64,000 bases of DNA from Leptospira idonii (GCF_004770995.1 NZ_RQHW01000047.1:496001-560000); one strand, 5' to 3'. Positions 47,012-56,566 are shown, counted from the first letter of the stretch. The notes: generated from the sequence alone by a model not told the origin. Translations and numbers: made by a program.

Positions 47012-48217
47012 CTATTTGCCTAAGAGGCTCTTTACGGAAGATCGAATTCCTTCCACAGTCAAAGGATACATATCCAAAACGCTTTCTATCGCTTGGATGG
47101 TGGGAGCTCCCCAAAAACGTTTCGGTTCCGGGTTCAACCAAACGGAGTCAGGGAATTTTTGAACCAATTCTTTTAGGGAATCGATTCCACTCTTCCTCTT
47201 TCTTTCTTTTTCTCCGTCCGAATCCCTGTGATAGGAGTATGGATTATAAGGTGCACTGAAGAGTTCATAAGGAGCCATGTATGCATCTCCTACGAATATC
47301 AATTTTGTGTTTTTGCGGAATTTGTCTTCGAAATGTTGGAGAGTGATTCTTTCGTCGAAATTACTGGTTTTGTATAAAACATCATGAAAGATATTATGAA
47401 AAAAATAATTATGAACTTCTTTGAAGTGATAGATGCTTCTGCTTGCACTGAAAAGTTTGCTGACTCTTTCCGAATGAGGGGTCATGCTTCCTCCTATATC
47501 CATAATCAGTACCAAACGAAGGGAGTTTTTTCTGGATCTTTCCTCAATGATTTCGATCGCTCCCGCATTCTCACAAGTACGATCGATTGTTTTATCCAGA
47601 TCGATTTCCTTTCTTCCTTCTTTTTTCAGAATACGAAGTTCTTTGAGTGCGACTTGAATGGAACGTGTATCTAAAATTTCATCTTCTCTATAGGCTTTAT
47701 AATTTCTTTCCGTCCACAAACTAATTCCTGTTTTAGCTCCCCCTCCTTCTTCTCCTCCCATTTGGAATCCGTTCGGGTTAAAACCTGAATTTCCGAAAGG
47801 GGATGTGCCGGAAGTCCCGATCCATTTGTTTCCCCCGTCATGCCTTTCTTTTTGTTCTTCCAGTCTTTTTTTCAGCTCTTCCCAAAGTTCTTCGAATGAA
47901 AAATGAGGTGCGTTGTCTTTTTGTTCTTGGGAAAGAATTTTATCCGCCTTTTCTTCCAGCCATTCTCTCAAAAGTTCTTTGATTTGAATTCCTGTTTCGT
48001 TTAACTTTCCATAGGTTTTAGCGAAGGCAAGATCGTAACCGTCATAATGTTTTATATCTTTGGCAAAATTCAATCTGCCTACCCGGTACAAACGATCGAT
48101 TGAAATGTACCCGGAAGGATCAGTAAGAACCCGGAGAGACTGCAAAAATGCCAAAAGTTCTCCCGTGGAACAAGGAACGGATTCCCTTCTCAGATTGTAA
48201 AAAAAGTCCAAGAACAT
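47012..48217 (-). CDS. VWA-domain protein of the MoxR-associated (CoxE-like) group
   Basis: 401 residues. N-terminal part about 1-110 (FFYNLRRESVPCSTGELLAF) followed by a Gly/Asn-rich disordered stretch (140-165) and a VWA domain (about 225-395) with MIDAS LVLIMDIGGSMTPHS and later metal-site residues FVGDAYMA. VWA proteins of this group work with a MoxR AAA+ ATPase to remodel or activate other protein complexes. The MoxR gene lies only 3 bases upstream. The target is unknown. Although the CoxE family prompts a link to CO dehydrogenase, no such genes lie here. Confidence 0.87.
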   Translation of the reverse strand: MFLDFFYNLRRESVPCSTGELLAFLQSLRVLTDPSGYISIDRLYRVGRLNFAKDIKHYDGYDLAFAKTYGKLNETGIQIKELLREWLEEKADKILSQEQKDNAPHFSFEELWEELKKRLEEQKERHDGGNKWIGTSGTSPFGNSGFNPNGFQMGGEEGGGAKTGISLWTERNYKAYREDEILDTRSIQVALKELRILKKEGRKEIDLDKTIDRTCENAGAIEIIEERSRKNSLRLVLIMDIGGSMTPHSERVSKLFSASRSIYHFKEVHNYFFHNIFHDVLYKTSNFDERITLQHFEDKFRKNTKLIFVGDAYMAPYELFSAPYNPYSYHRDSDGEKERKRKSGIDSLKELVQKFPDSVWLNPEPKRFWGAPTIQAIESVLDMYPLTVEGIRSSVKSLLGK

Positions 48218-48220
48218 AAG

Positions 48221-49075
48221 TTAGTTGAGATGAACCCTGTAGTCCTCTTCCGATTTGAATAAGGTTCCCGCAAAAGGAATGGAATTAGATTCCAGTTTTT
48301 CTCCGGAATGAAGAAGCACTTGGATCCAATCCAAAAGTTCACTGGTGGATGGTTTTTTACGAAGACTTTCTATTTTGCGAATGGAATAAAACATGGCCAA
48401 TGCCTTTTCCATAAATTCGGATTCGATTTTCGGAAAATGAGAGAGTAGGATTGCTTTCATCGTTTCTCTTTTGGGAAACTCGATATAATGAAATATGCAT
48501 CGTCTTAGGAAGGCATCCGGCAGTTCTTTTTCGTTGTTGGAAGTGATGATGACAAGGGGTCTTTCCTGAGCAACGATATGTTCTTTGGTTTCAGGGATAA
48601 AGAACTCCATTTTATCCAATTCCAAAAGTAAATCGTTCGGAAATTCGATATCTGCTTTGTCGATTTCATCGATGAGAACAACGGATCGTTTGGGGAAGGA
48701 AAAAGCTTCTCCCAAGGCTCCTAGTCGAATGTAATTTTTTACATCTCTCACTCGAATCATCGCTTCTTCTTCCGGGAAACGGGAGTCGTTCAGACGGGCA
48801 ACCGCATCATAAAAATAAAGACCTTCTCTTGCCAAACTTGTGGATTTAATGTGCCATCTGTAAAAAGGAAGTTGTTTTGATTCCGCTACATAAGTGGCCA
48901 AAAGTGTCTTCCCCGTCCCCGGCTCTCCTTTGAGTAAAAGAGGTCTTTTTGTGATTTCCGCTACATGGACCGCTTCCCGTAGTTCTTCCGAAAGAATGTA
49001 TTCTGCCATATTTGATACGCCTAAAGTATGGGATTTCACTCCCCGTTTCCAGTCCCATTTAGACAGAATTTGCAT
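48221..49075 (-). CDS. MoxR-family AAA+ ATPase
   Basis: 284 residues. Walker A LLKGEPGTGKTLLA (about 46-59), Walker B VVLIDEIDKAD, sensor 1 ITSNNEKELPDAFLRRC and a C-terminal helical lid. MoxR ATPases act as chaperones that assemble or activate protein complexes, with a VWA partner. The gene order ATPase then VWA, with a 3-base gap, is classical. The start at 49075 is the first ATG; a second at residue 23 (MAEYILSEEL) is possible. Divergent from the 642-residue protein gene. Confidence 0.92.
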   Translation of the reverse strand: MQILSKWDWKRGVKSHTLGVSNMAEYILSEELREAVHVAEITKRPLLLKGEPGTGKTLLATYVAESKQLPFYRWHIKSTSLAREGLYFYDAVARLNDSRFPEEEAMIRVRDVKNYIRLGALGEAFSFPKRSVVLIDEIDKADIEFPNDLLLELDKMEFFIPETKEHIVAQERPLVIITSNNEKELPDAFLRRCIFHYIEFPKRETMKAILLSHFPKIESEFMEKALAMFYSIRKIESLRKKPSTSELLDWIQVLLHSGEKLESNSIPFAGTLFKSEEDYRVHLN

Positions 49076-49148
49076 AGGAATCCATTAAAAATTGCTTTTT
49101 GAAAGAAATTGAATTCTCTAAACTTGTAAACGGATCGAATATAAAAAT

Positions 49149-51077
49149 ATGGCTGAATTTGATAATACCAAACGCGCAATCGGCGTCGGCAAACTAGACG
49201 ACTCCGCACGGAAAGACATGTTTAATAAATTTGTCAGCGCCGGCGGAGAAGTGATAAAAGAAAAACCGGAACCTAAAGAGGACGAAAGTAAAAAGAATCG
49301 CCCCGACCCGAAAATTCGCCAAAGCACAGTTTCACGAGGCGGAGGGAATGACGGCCGTTCCAGAGGACAAGGTTCCGGATCCTCTTCCAGAGAAAGAGAT
49401 TCCAAGGCCGGATCCGATTCTAAATCGAATGTCGATTTGAAAGCGGAATACGAAAAAGAAATCTCCAATTTTATGGCCCGTTTTTCTGTGAAACTCAAAT
49501 GTTGGATGGGACGAGTGACTCCTTTCGGATCCAGTGACTTGAATCCCGGTTTCATGCACGAGCTCAGCACGAAAGCAAAACAAGCATTAATTGAATGTCA
49601 TTATAGCGGAAACGAAATTCTAGGAAACCCTACGCATTCCCCTACGCTTTCCGCGAATCTGGATAAAATCAATCCGTTGTTAGTTGAGCTCATCGCGATG
49701 ACTCAAAAACTTTACAACGGTCCAGAAATTACCGACATCACGGAACCGATTCTTGCCGCACCGAATTCTCCCGTGGGAATAGAAAGAATCAAACCGCAAA
49801 TTTATTCCTTATTCAAAAGAATGTACGTTTTGTATCCTTACCAAGAAACTCTGAAAAAATCATTTCTTCAGGCATACGATGAACTTCAAAAACTAGAAAA
49901 CAAACCTGCATTGATTTATGCGACCAAGAAGAAAAAAATTACGAGCGAAATCGATACCCTCTTCGATACCTTCTTCGAAAAACTCTACTTAGTTGTTATT
50001 CGTGCGGAAAACAAAAATATTCCGCTTATTTCCCGTTATATGGAATCTCTTTTGGATATCAAACCGGAGGATAGACCAGGACAAAGAAAAGTGGGAGAAA
50101 ATGTTCCAGGCGGTGTAGATCCTAAAGCAAAGGCAGAGGAAGCAAAAAAGGAAGCCGAAGAAGAGAAAAAGAACGAAGAAAAAGAGCCGGTTTCCTTATC
50201 CAAAGAAGAAGCGTACGGACTTCGTTTGATGCAGATGTATTCCATTCCTAAACTCAGGAAGAAATTCGATCCTCGCAACGAATATAATTTCATTCCGGAT
50301 ACCGATAAGGCCATGCTTTCTTTGTTTTATTTCAAGGAATTTGACGATGAATATTCTTTCGTAATGACCACCAAAAAAATCGATCTCAAGCCGGTTCAGT
50401 TGAACGGAGTGAAGGTGGATTACAGACAGAAGATGTTGGATATTTACGAATCCACAAGAACCATAACGGATCAGTTTAAAATCTATCTGGATGTAATGAA
50501 GGAATTGCAGAAACATAAAGCAAATCCGGGAGCCAATTACATCGAAGCTTCCAAAAAATTGACTTCCATCGAACAAAAAAGAACCGGTCAATCGAGAACC
50601 GTTCGACTAGCAGTTAAGGATTTCGCACTTAAATCAAGAGACATTCTTCTGGAACTTATCAAGGATATGAAGTCCAAAAAAGAGATCGTGGGAAATATGA
50701 ACGATCTGATCACTTTGGATGCGATGGAATCCCGCAAGAGGCTCAACAAAAAGCCGATTAAACAATGTATTATGGAAGCTTACTGTTATACTCTCGCCTT
50801 ACATGATCGAGTGGAATCGGGCGATTTGTACGGTGGTCTTGTGGAACTCACTCCGGAACAATTGAAAGAATCTTTCGGAGTGGAAGCTCCTGTAGAAAGT
50901 GGGGAAAACATAAGTGTGGAAGAAAGCGGACTAGAACCGCAAACCTCTGCATTGGAAGAGAAAAAAAGCGCGCCTAGTTCTGTGGAAGTTTCTTCGGAAG
51001 GAAATGAGGATTTAGAAGACTTAGAACATGTGGATCATGATGATGACGATATCCTTCCTGAAGGAAATCCATTTTAA
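49149..51077 (+). CDS. Large spirochaete-type protein of unknown function
   Basis: 642 soluble residues. The opening has DDSARKDMFNKFVSAGGEVI, a pattern I associate with spirochaete-specific proteins. A charged, low-complexity zone (about 35-95, Lys/Arg/Gly/Ser) follows, then a helical body (about 95-330), a second charged linker (KAEEAKKEAEEEKKNEEKEP, about 325-345), another helical domain (about 350-580), and a very acidic tail (DDDDILPEGNPF). No enzyme motif. It overlaps the next gene by one base and lies next to the MoxR/VWA pair on the other strand. No function is proposed. Confidence 0.8.
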   Translation: MAEFDNTKRAIGVGKLDDSARKDMFNKFVSAGGEVIKEKPEPKEDESKKNRPDPKIRQSTVSRGGGNDGRSRGQGSGSSSRERDSKAGSDSKSNVDLKAEYEKEISNFMARFSVKLKCWMGRVTPFGSSDLNPGFMHELSTKAKQALIECHYSGNEILGNPTHSPTLSANLDKINPLLVELIAMTQKLYNGPEITDITEPILAAPNSPVGIERIKPQIYSLFKRMYVLYPYQETLKKSFLQAYDELQKLENKPALIYATKKKKITSEIDTLFDTFFEKLYLVVIRAENKNIPLISRYMESLLDIKPEDRPGQRKVGENVPGGVDPKAKAEEAKKEAEEEKKNEEKEPVSLSKEEAYGLRLMQMYSIPKLRKKFDPRNEYNFIPDTDKAMLSLFYFKEFDDEYSFVMTTKKIDLKPVQLNGVKVDYRQKMLDIYESTRTITDQFKIYLDVMKELQKHKANPGANYIEASKKLTSIEQKRTGQSRTVRLAVKDFALKSRDILLELIKDMKSKKEIVGNMNDLITLDAMESRKRLNKKPIKQCIMEAYCYTLALHDRVESGDLYGGLVELTPEQLKESFGVEAPVESGENISVEESGLEPQTSALEEKKSAPSSVEVSSEGNEDLEDLEHVDHDDDDILPEGNPF

Positions 51078-51778
51078 TGCCTACGATCAAAATTTCCATC
51101 TATCAAAAGAACCTTCACAAACGCCTTTCGAAAGAAGAAATCACTAAAATCGCCTCTCAAAAGGCGAACTTTCTACTTCTCCCGGAAGGGTTTCCTCATT
51201 TTTTCCAAGCATCTTCTCCTGAGGATGCAACATCTCACGAAAAACAATACCAAGATCATCTTTTGGAAATTTCAGAATCTTATCAAGGTGTGATCATGGG
51301 AGGAAGCCACTATCGTTATAACGACGAAAAAAAGTTGGTTTCCGCATCCCCCATTGTCCAATCACTTGTGTTAGTTGACTTTTACGAAAAAAAGTCTCCT
51401 GTTGAAAAACAAGTTTCAAAAGGAGAAACGGAATCCATATTCATTATGGGTGGTTTACGTTTCGGAATTTTGCTCGGAGAAGATATTGAACAATCCTCTA
51501 TTTGGGATGAATTCAAAAGAGAAGGAATCGAAGTGATCTTTCATCTTTCCTCTGAAAAAAATTCCAGAACCTACGAAGAAGATTTGGAATACTTCGGTAA
51601 ATTATCCCGCGAAACGAAAACTCATATCATTCGGGTCTGCGGAATTTCGGAAACTCAGAAAGGGAGAAGTTTGTATGCATCGCCTTCCGGAATCAATTGG
51701 AAAGTAGGAAAAGTGGAAGAAGATAAGGATGTGTTGAAGACATTGTCCGTAACTGTAACGGGAAACTTCTTTTTATAG
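51077..51778 (+). CDS. Nitrilase-fold protein lacking the catalytic cysteine
   Basis: 233 residues with the carbon-nitrogen hydrolase layout: E37 in FLLLPEGFP (base), a Lys pair in FYEKKSP (K105/K106, position of the catalytic Lys), and GILLGEDIEQSSIW, which corresponds to the cysteine motif 'GxxxCYDxRFPE'. Here Gly134 stands where Cys should be. Thiol chemistry is thus not possible, and the protein is either a non-enzymatic relative or uses another mechanism. Cotranscribed with the 642-residue gene (1-base overlap). A terminator overlaps its 3' end. Confidence 0.72.
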   Translation: MPTIKISIYQKNLHKRLSKEEITKIASQKANFLLLPEGFPHFFQASSPEDATSHEKQYQDHLLEISESYQGVIMGGSHYRYNDEKKLVSASPIVQSLVLVDFYEKKSPVEKQVSKGETESIFIMGGLRFGILLGEDIEQSSIWDEFKREGIEVIFHLSSEKNSRTYEEDLEYFGKLSRETKTHIIRVCGISETQKGRSLYASPSGINWKVGKVEEDKDVLKTLSVTVTGNFFL

Positions 51779-51794
51779 TCGTTTCCCGTTTTTC
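51757..51794 (+). terminator. Rho-independent terminator overlapping the end of the nitrilase-fold gene
   Basis: 10-base perfect stem AACGGGAAAC (51757-51766) / GTTTCCCGTT (51781-51790), 14-base loop containing the TAG stop, then TTTC. Its T tract lies on the plus-strand side only, so it ends the plus-strand unit before convergent lspA. Confidence 0.8.
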
Positions 51795-51795
51795 A

Positions 51796-52359
51796 TTATT
51801 TCTTCAATTCTTCTTTCCAATTCATAGTTAGAAGTAAAATCACAATACCAACTGAGACGAATGAGTCGGCAGCGTTGAAAGCCGGCCATCTGTCGAACAA
51901 TAGAAAATCGGGCCATTCAAAGTCTAGGAAATCCACCACACCGATAAACTCTAGTTTGGTTTTATCTGCAGCAAATCCCAAACGAAATCCTTCTCCGGGA
52001 ATTTTAACGAAAAACTTATCCAGAAAATTTCCGAAGGCGCCCGCCATCACCAAGTTCCAGCCCCAAGGATTTCCTAGTTCCGAGTTGTTCCATCTGTAAA
52101 AGAAAAGAAAAACAATAGCAAAAGCGGTGGCAAATAAGGAAGGAAGAGAATTATCTTGCAGGATCCCGAATACGAAACCTGTGTTAAATGTTAAAGACAG
52201 TCTGAAAAAATCACCGATCACCGGAATACTTTCATAAGCCTGCATGTTTTTGATGATGATGTATTTCGTTACCAAATCGATTAAGAAGCCGAACATAACA
52301 AAAGCCAGATAATGCGGCTTGTAGACGGAGAAAAAAGGTTTTTCTGGAAATTTAATCAT
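51796..52359 (-). CDS. lspA: Lipoprotein signal peptidase (signal peptidase II)
   Basis: Aspartyl peptidase that cleaves prolipoproteins at the lipid-modified Cys; five lipoprotein genes lie in this same window. 187 residues, four membrane segments. Motifs are [29 protein letters not shown], and the catalytic dyad D143 (GVVDFLDF) and D165 (FNAADSF). Between GNFLDK and VVDF about 19 extra residues ([18 protein letters not shown]) are inserted compared with Pseudomonas LspA. It lies 16 bases after the UbiB-like gene and is probably cotranscribed. Confidence 0.95.
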   Translation of the reverse strand: MIKFPEKPFFSVYKPHYLAFVMFGFLIDLVTKYIIIKNMQAYESIPVIGDFFRLSLTFNTGFVFGILQDNSLPSLFATAFAIVFLFFYRWNNSELGNPWGWNLVMAGAFGNFLDKFFVKIPGEGFRLGFAADKTKLEFIGVVDFLDFEWPDFLLFDRWPAFNAADSFVSVGIVILLLTMNWKEELKK

Positions 52360-52375
52360 CTATACACTCTTTGAA

Positions 52376-54028
52376 TCATTTTCGATTTTGATACGACCAA
52401 GCGGAACGCGCCAAAGCCCAAAAAGAAAGGCCTGCTAATATATAAAAGAGCAAACTTGGTTCTTTCCAGGATTTTTCGGCATAGTAAATTCCGAAATAGA
52501 AAAAAAGAGAGCCGAGAGTGCCAAAAGTCAGTTGTTCTTTCAATAAAAACCTTCTGACAGAAAGCGATTCCTCCTCTTTCCATTCGAATTTGAATTCTCC
52601 TCGATTCAATTTATATAAAAAATCGTTCAATTCCCTGGGAAGAGCCAAAGTGCTGGCGATGATTTCCTCTCCTTCTTCCCTCCATCTTTTTCGGAGAGAA
52701 CCTCCTTTTAAAACCACCATAGAAAACGGTTTTTCCGCATATTCGAAGAGGGATCGGGCCGGATCCAGATAGGAAAAATTTCCCAAAAGAAGTGCTAAAA
52801 CACGATGCAGGCTAAGGAAATTAGGAGGAAGTTTGAGAGAGGAAAAAAGACGTTTTAAGCTGACTTGTATTTCTTTTAAGAATTTCAGATCTTCCCCAGG
52901 TTTAAGAGTATCAAATCCCAGGTTTCGAAAGTTTTTTGTGGAAGATAAGATTCGATTCAATTTGGAAAGGGAATATTTTAGGATTTGGCAAAGTTCGTCT
53001 TTTTTAAGATTCTCACCTACCGCCCCCAGCTCCATCAAAGATTCCGCCATTGCATGATAATCTTTTCGCATAGCAGCGATTAATAGTTTTTCGAGAAGCC
53101 TGGATTCTTCTTCTCCGATTTCTTGGACGGCACCGAAATCGATAAAACACAATTGTCCCGTTTCCATAAAGATCAGATTTCCAGGATGAGGGTCCGCATG
53201 AAAGAATCGAAACTCGAAGATCATCAGCATATAGGCGCGGATGAGTTTTTCCAGATATGGATTTTTTCTTCCCGCCAGTTCTTCAGGCTGGAAGTCATAA
53301 ATTTTTTTCCCTTCTACGAACTCTGTCACTAAAATCGATTTTGTACAGAATTCAACGATCGGCTCAGGGAAATAAAAATCCTTTTCGTTTTGAAAGCTTT
53401 GTCTTGTTTTTTTCAGATAATGCAGTTCGTTTCTCAGATCCAGTTCTTTACGAATCATCTCTTCCAACTGACTTGCCACTTCTTTGCCTGAAATTTTAAT
53501 GAAAAAACGATCCACAATCCATAGAATTCTTTTGATTGTTTTTAAGTCGCCTCTCGCTTCCTCTTCGATCCCGTAGTACAATACTTTGATGGCAACCTTT
53601 CTTCCGTTATAGTAACCGGTATGGACTTGTGCTGTGGAGGCACTTGCATGAGCATTTGAATTTAGATCCGTAAATAATGCGCTCATAGGGGTGGAAAAAT
53701 TAGCGGCCCATCTGGCTTCGATCTCCGAAAAGTCCCTGGGAGGAACTTTATCTTGGAGGTCTTGCAGTTCCCATAAAAATTCTTCCGGCAGGATATGAAA
53801 CAAATTGCTGACGAACTGACCTATCTTGATATACACTCCGCCTAACGAGAAAAAAATCTCTTTCGCTTTGTTTCCCCGATTCTGCAAAAAGGACTTTTTG
53901 TTCGCTTCCCATTTTTCCGAGGATAAAAAAGGTTTTTGTAATTTGGATTTCAGATAATAATGAAGCCAGGTTTTAATTACAAAGGAATAGATAGTTCTGG
54001 AACGGGCTTTGTTTTTTCTCTGAGTCAT
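52376..54028 (-). CDS. ABC1/UbiB-family atypical kinase
   Basis: 550 residues. The UbiB signature KIGQFVSN (KxGQ), the Ala-rich loop ASASTAQVHTGYYNGRKVAIKV, FVEGKKIYDF, HADPHPGNLIF and FIDFGAVQEIGEEE define the family. UbiB proteins support ubiquinone or other isoprenoid-lipid metabolism, using ATPase rather than classical kinase activity. Two C-terminal hydrophobic segments (LGSLFFYFGIYYAEK, LLFYILAGLSFWALARSAW) provide the membrane anchor. Leptospires respire with quinones, so a role in quinone metabolism is likely. Its start overlaps the oxidoreductase stop by one base. Confidence 0.9.
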   Translation of the reverse strand: MTQRKNKARSRTIYSFVIKTWLHYYLKSKLQKPFLSSEKWEANKKSFLQNRGNKAKEIFFSLGGVYIKIGQFVSNLFHILPEEFLWELQDLQDKVPPRDFSEIEARWAANFSTPMSALFTDLNSNAHASASTAQVHTGYYNGRKVAIKVLYYGIEEEARGDLKTIKRILWIVDRFFIKISGKEVASQLEEMIRKELDLRNELHYLKKTRQSFQNEKDFYFPEPIVEFCTKSILVTEFVEGKKIYDFQPEELAGRKNPYLEKLIRAYMLMIFEFRFFHADPHPGNLIFMETGQLCFIDFGAVQEIGEEESRLLEKLLIAAMRKDYHAMAESLMELGAVGENLKKDELCQILKYSLSKLNRILSSTKNFRNLGFDTLKPGEDLKFLKEIQVSLKRLFSSLKLPPNFLSLHRVLALLLGNFSYLDPARSLFEYAEKPFSMVVLKGGSLRKRWREEGEEIIASTLALPRELNDFLYKLNRGEFKFEWKEEESLSVRRFLLKEQLTFGTLGSLFFYFGIYYAEKSWKEPSLLFYILAGLSFWALARSAWSYQNRK

Positions 54029-55098
54029 TATTTTCGCCTAAACTGATAAATCGATTCTATGCTTTCTAATATTTCAATGTTGTCGCCTATATAGGCTTCT
54101 TGGCTTTTCTTTTTTCCGGAAATCACTTCGTAAATTTCCCTGTAGATTCCCAAAAATGCGTTCGATTTTTCCTTTTTAGGGAACCGTTTCGGCAGGATAG
54201 GAACCAGGCTGTGAAAACCGGAATACAACTTAGATGGTTGCGCTCGGAAAAATTGAAACCCGTCGTTTGAAAGAACGACTCTGTATTCTTCTGTGAGAAT
54301 GTCCAATTCGAACTGAAAGTATTTCCTACCTCCGGATACATCCAAGAGAATTTCTCCTCCGGAAGGTAAAGAGAACCAAGCAGTGGCACGGTCTTCGATG
54401 GTTCCTAGTTTGGGGAAGATGACTTTCGCATAATTTAGTTTAGGTTTTCCGAAAAGCCAATGGATGAGATCCAGAGCATGGGTTCCGTCATGAAGAAGCG
54501 GCCCTCCTCCTAAACTAGAAAACGCAAGCCCCGGATTTTTGGCGGAAGTGAACACTGAGGCTCTTACCGATTTTACCTCACCCCATTGTTTCCTTTGCAG
54601 ATGGTCTCGAACGAATTGATATTGAGGATGGTATCTTCTTTCGTGATTGATCCAAATTTTTGTTCCCTTTTTGTCAGAAAGTCTTTTGAGGATTTTTGCC
54701 TCTTTCGCCTCTAAAGAGACAGGCTTTTCGATCAAAAGATGGGGAATGCCCAAGGAGATCAGTTCCTTCGCCAAAGGAAAATGAGAAGAGCTGGGAGTCG
54801 CGATGATCGCTAAATCTTGCGAAGCAAGCAGTTGTTTTTCGGAAGAAGTAAGGGAAGTAACGGATAGATCTTTCTCGGAAAAGAAAATACGGGAAGGCAA
54901 AGACCATTGTTTTTGAAACTCTTCCCTTCTGGAAATTTCTTTCTCGAAGGCGGCATTGAAGGAAAAGCGGGATTTACCCCAGGAAGAGAACAAAACGCCC
55001 GCATGAGTGCAGGGTTTGTTTCGAAAGGGATCCGCTTCCAGGCGGGTGGCGATCCTTCCTAAACCGATGAGAATCGTATTGATTTTGCGATTTCGCAT
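54028..55098 (-). CDS. Gfo/Idh/MocA-family NAD(P)-dependent oxidoreductase
   Basis: 356 residues. N-terminal Rossmann fold (INTILIGLGRIATRLEADPF), the EKPVS motif (LLIEKPVSLEAKEAK) with catalytic Lys, then the C-terminal alpha/beta domain with DGTHALDLIHWLFG (catalytic His region). Such enzymes oxidise or reduce sugars and related compounds, often in surface-polysaccharide synthesis. The substrate is not readable. First gene of the oxidoreductase-UbiB-lspA unit, divergent from murF. Confidence 0.87.
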   Translation of the reverse strand: MRNRKINTILIGLGRIATRLEADPFRNKPCTHAGVLFSSWGKSRFSFNAAFEKEISRREEFQKQWSLPSRIFFSEKDLSVTSLTSSEKQLLASQDLAIIATPSSSHFPLAKELISLGIPHLLIEKPVSLEAKEAKILKRLSDKKGTKIWINHERRYHPQYQFVRDHLQRKQWGEVKSVRASVFTSAKNPGLAFSSLGGGPLLHDGTHALDLIHWLFGKPKLNYAKVIFPKLGTIEDRATAWFSLPSGGEILLDVSGGRKYFQFELDILTEEYRVVLSNDGFQFFRAQPSKLYSGFHSLVPILPKRFPKKEKSNAFLGIYREIYEVISGKKKSQEAYIGDNIEILESIESIYQFRRK

Positions 55099-55150
55099 TT
55101 AAGTTTTTCTTCCAAATACCCCCTTTCCTTTCATAATGGTCAAGGGTAAT

Positions 55151-56536
55151 ATGATAACATCTTTTTCTTATTCTCTGTCAACCATTCAAAAAGTACTGAA
55201 TCAGAATGTGAGTTTCGAATCTTCCGAAAATCCTTTTGTCCGAACCATTGCGACTTCTTCTATGGAATGCAAAACCGGTTCCCTCTTTGTTCCCTTAAAG
55301 GACAAAAGAGACGGTCATGAATTCATTCCCGATGCGATTTCCAGAGGAGCTTCCTTTTTCCTTTGTGAAAAAAACCATCCCATATTACGAACATTATCCG
55401 AAAAAGACAAAGCAAAGGCGATTTTAGTTTCCCATACATTGGAAGCTTTAGGTAAACTGGCTCGTTTTCATAGAAATAGATTTTTTCCACTAGTAATCGC
55501 AGTCACTGGTTCTTCCGGGAAGACATCCACCAAAGATCTGCTCGGCAATTTATTTCAATTCCTGCCAAAATCGGAAGTAGTCATTACAGAAAAAAATTAT
55601 AATAATGAGATCGGAGTTCCGTTCACTTTGTTCCGAATCAATGAAAAGACAAGGGTGGTCATCTGCGAGATGGGAATGAACCACAGAGGGGAAATAGAAA
55701 GACTTTCTAGAATCGCCACTCCTCAGATCGCTCTTATCACAAATGTGGGATCGGCACATATAGAATATTTGAAAAAACCGGAAGAGATCGCTTTGGAAAA
55801 AGCGGATATTTCTTTGGGTCTCTCTGACGGAGGAGTTTTATTTGTACCTGAGAATGTGGAATTTAGAAAAATCATAGAAAAGAAATTGAAGGCAGAAAAA
55901 AGAAAGCTCGTTTTTTGGAAACAATCGCAATCCTCTCGACTGAAGATTCTGGAAACGAAAAAAAGCGGCTTTTTACTTTCTTACTTAGGAAACAAAGTGG
56001 AATGGAAACTGCCAGGAACAACCCTTCTAAGTAATGTTAGGGGAATGATAGAAGTTGCTGAATATCTAAAGCTGGAAACTTCCCATATCCTCAAGGCAAT
56101 TTCCTCTTTCAAAGCTCCCGACAAAAGATTGAATCTCAGAAAAGGATACTTCACTTTAATCGACGATACTTATAATGCGAATCCTGAATCTATGCTTTCT
56201 TCCGTAGACGCAAGCGTACAAATTGCAAAAGGAAAAGAATTGGTTTGGATCTTGGGAACCATGAAAGAATTGGGAAAGTTTTCTTCCCACTACCATAGAA
56301 AGGTGGGAGAATTTTTATGGGAACATCCGGAAGGGATTCTTGTCACTTATGGAAAAGATGCACGCGAAATTGTAAAGGCTCGAAAAGCGGGAGTTTCTTT
56401 CGACGAAGGAGAAGAAGAAAATTTGATTCGTTGGGTTCAAGATAGAATCCCGAAAGGATCCGTCATTCTATGCAAGGGTTCCCGTTCCATGAAGATGGAA
56501 AATCTTGTGAAATCCCTTTCCGAATTTAAGGCTTGA
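55151..56536 (+). CDS. murF: UDP-MurNAc-tripeptide:D-Ala-D-Ala ligase MurF
   Basis: Adds D-Ala-D-Ala to UDP-MurNAc-tripeptide, completing the soluble peptidoglycan precursor. From ATG 55151, 461 residues; an earlier in-frame ATG at 55136 exists, but an AAGGG site (55142-55146) is placed for the later one. N-terminal domain (ATSSMECKTGSLFVPLKDKR), ATP-binding P-loop VTGSSGKTSTKD, central NYNNEIGVPFTLFR and EMGMNHRGEIERLS, and the C-terminal DDTYNANPESM. murF is normally beside murE or mraY; here it stands 3 kb away from the mur cluster, in front of purE and purK. Confidence 0.96.
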   Translation: MITSFSYSLSTIQKVLNQNVSFESSENPFVRTIATSSMECKTGSLFVPLKDKRDGHEFIPDAISRGASFFLCEKNHPILRTLSEKDKAKAILVSHTLEALGKLARFHRNRFFPLVIAVTGSSGKTSTKDLLGNLFQFLPKSEVVITEKNYNNEIGVPFTLFRINEKTRVVICEMGMNHRGEIERLSRIATPQIALITNVGSAHIEYLKKPEEIALEKADISLGLSDGGVLFVPENVEFRKIIEKKLKAEKRKLVFWKQSQSSRLKILETKKSGFLLSYLGNKVEWKLPGTTLLSNVRGMIEVAEYLKLETSHILKAISSFKAPDKRLNLRKGYFTLIDDTYNANPESMLSSVDASVQIAKGKELVWILGTMKELGKFSSHYHRKVGEFLWEHPEGILVTYGKDAREIVKARKAGVSFDEGEEENLIRWVQDRIPKGSVILCKGSRSMKMENLVKSLSEFKA

Positions 56537-56566
56537 ATCCTTCCGCCTACGGAAAGAAATAGGAAT

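Noticed and set aside
46854..47259. Plus-strand frames between the PrsW-type and VWA genes
   Set aside because: They overlap two well-supported minus-strand genes, lack ribosome sites and have no sensible composition.
47012..49075. MoxR/VWA pair as part of a defence island
   Set aside because: MoxR/VWA pairs do occur near defence genes, but the neighbours here are housekeeping and signalling genes with no nucleases, integrases or composition shift.
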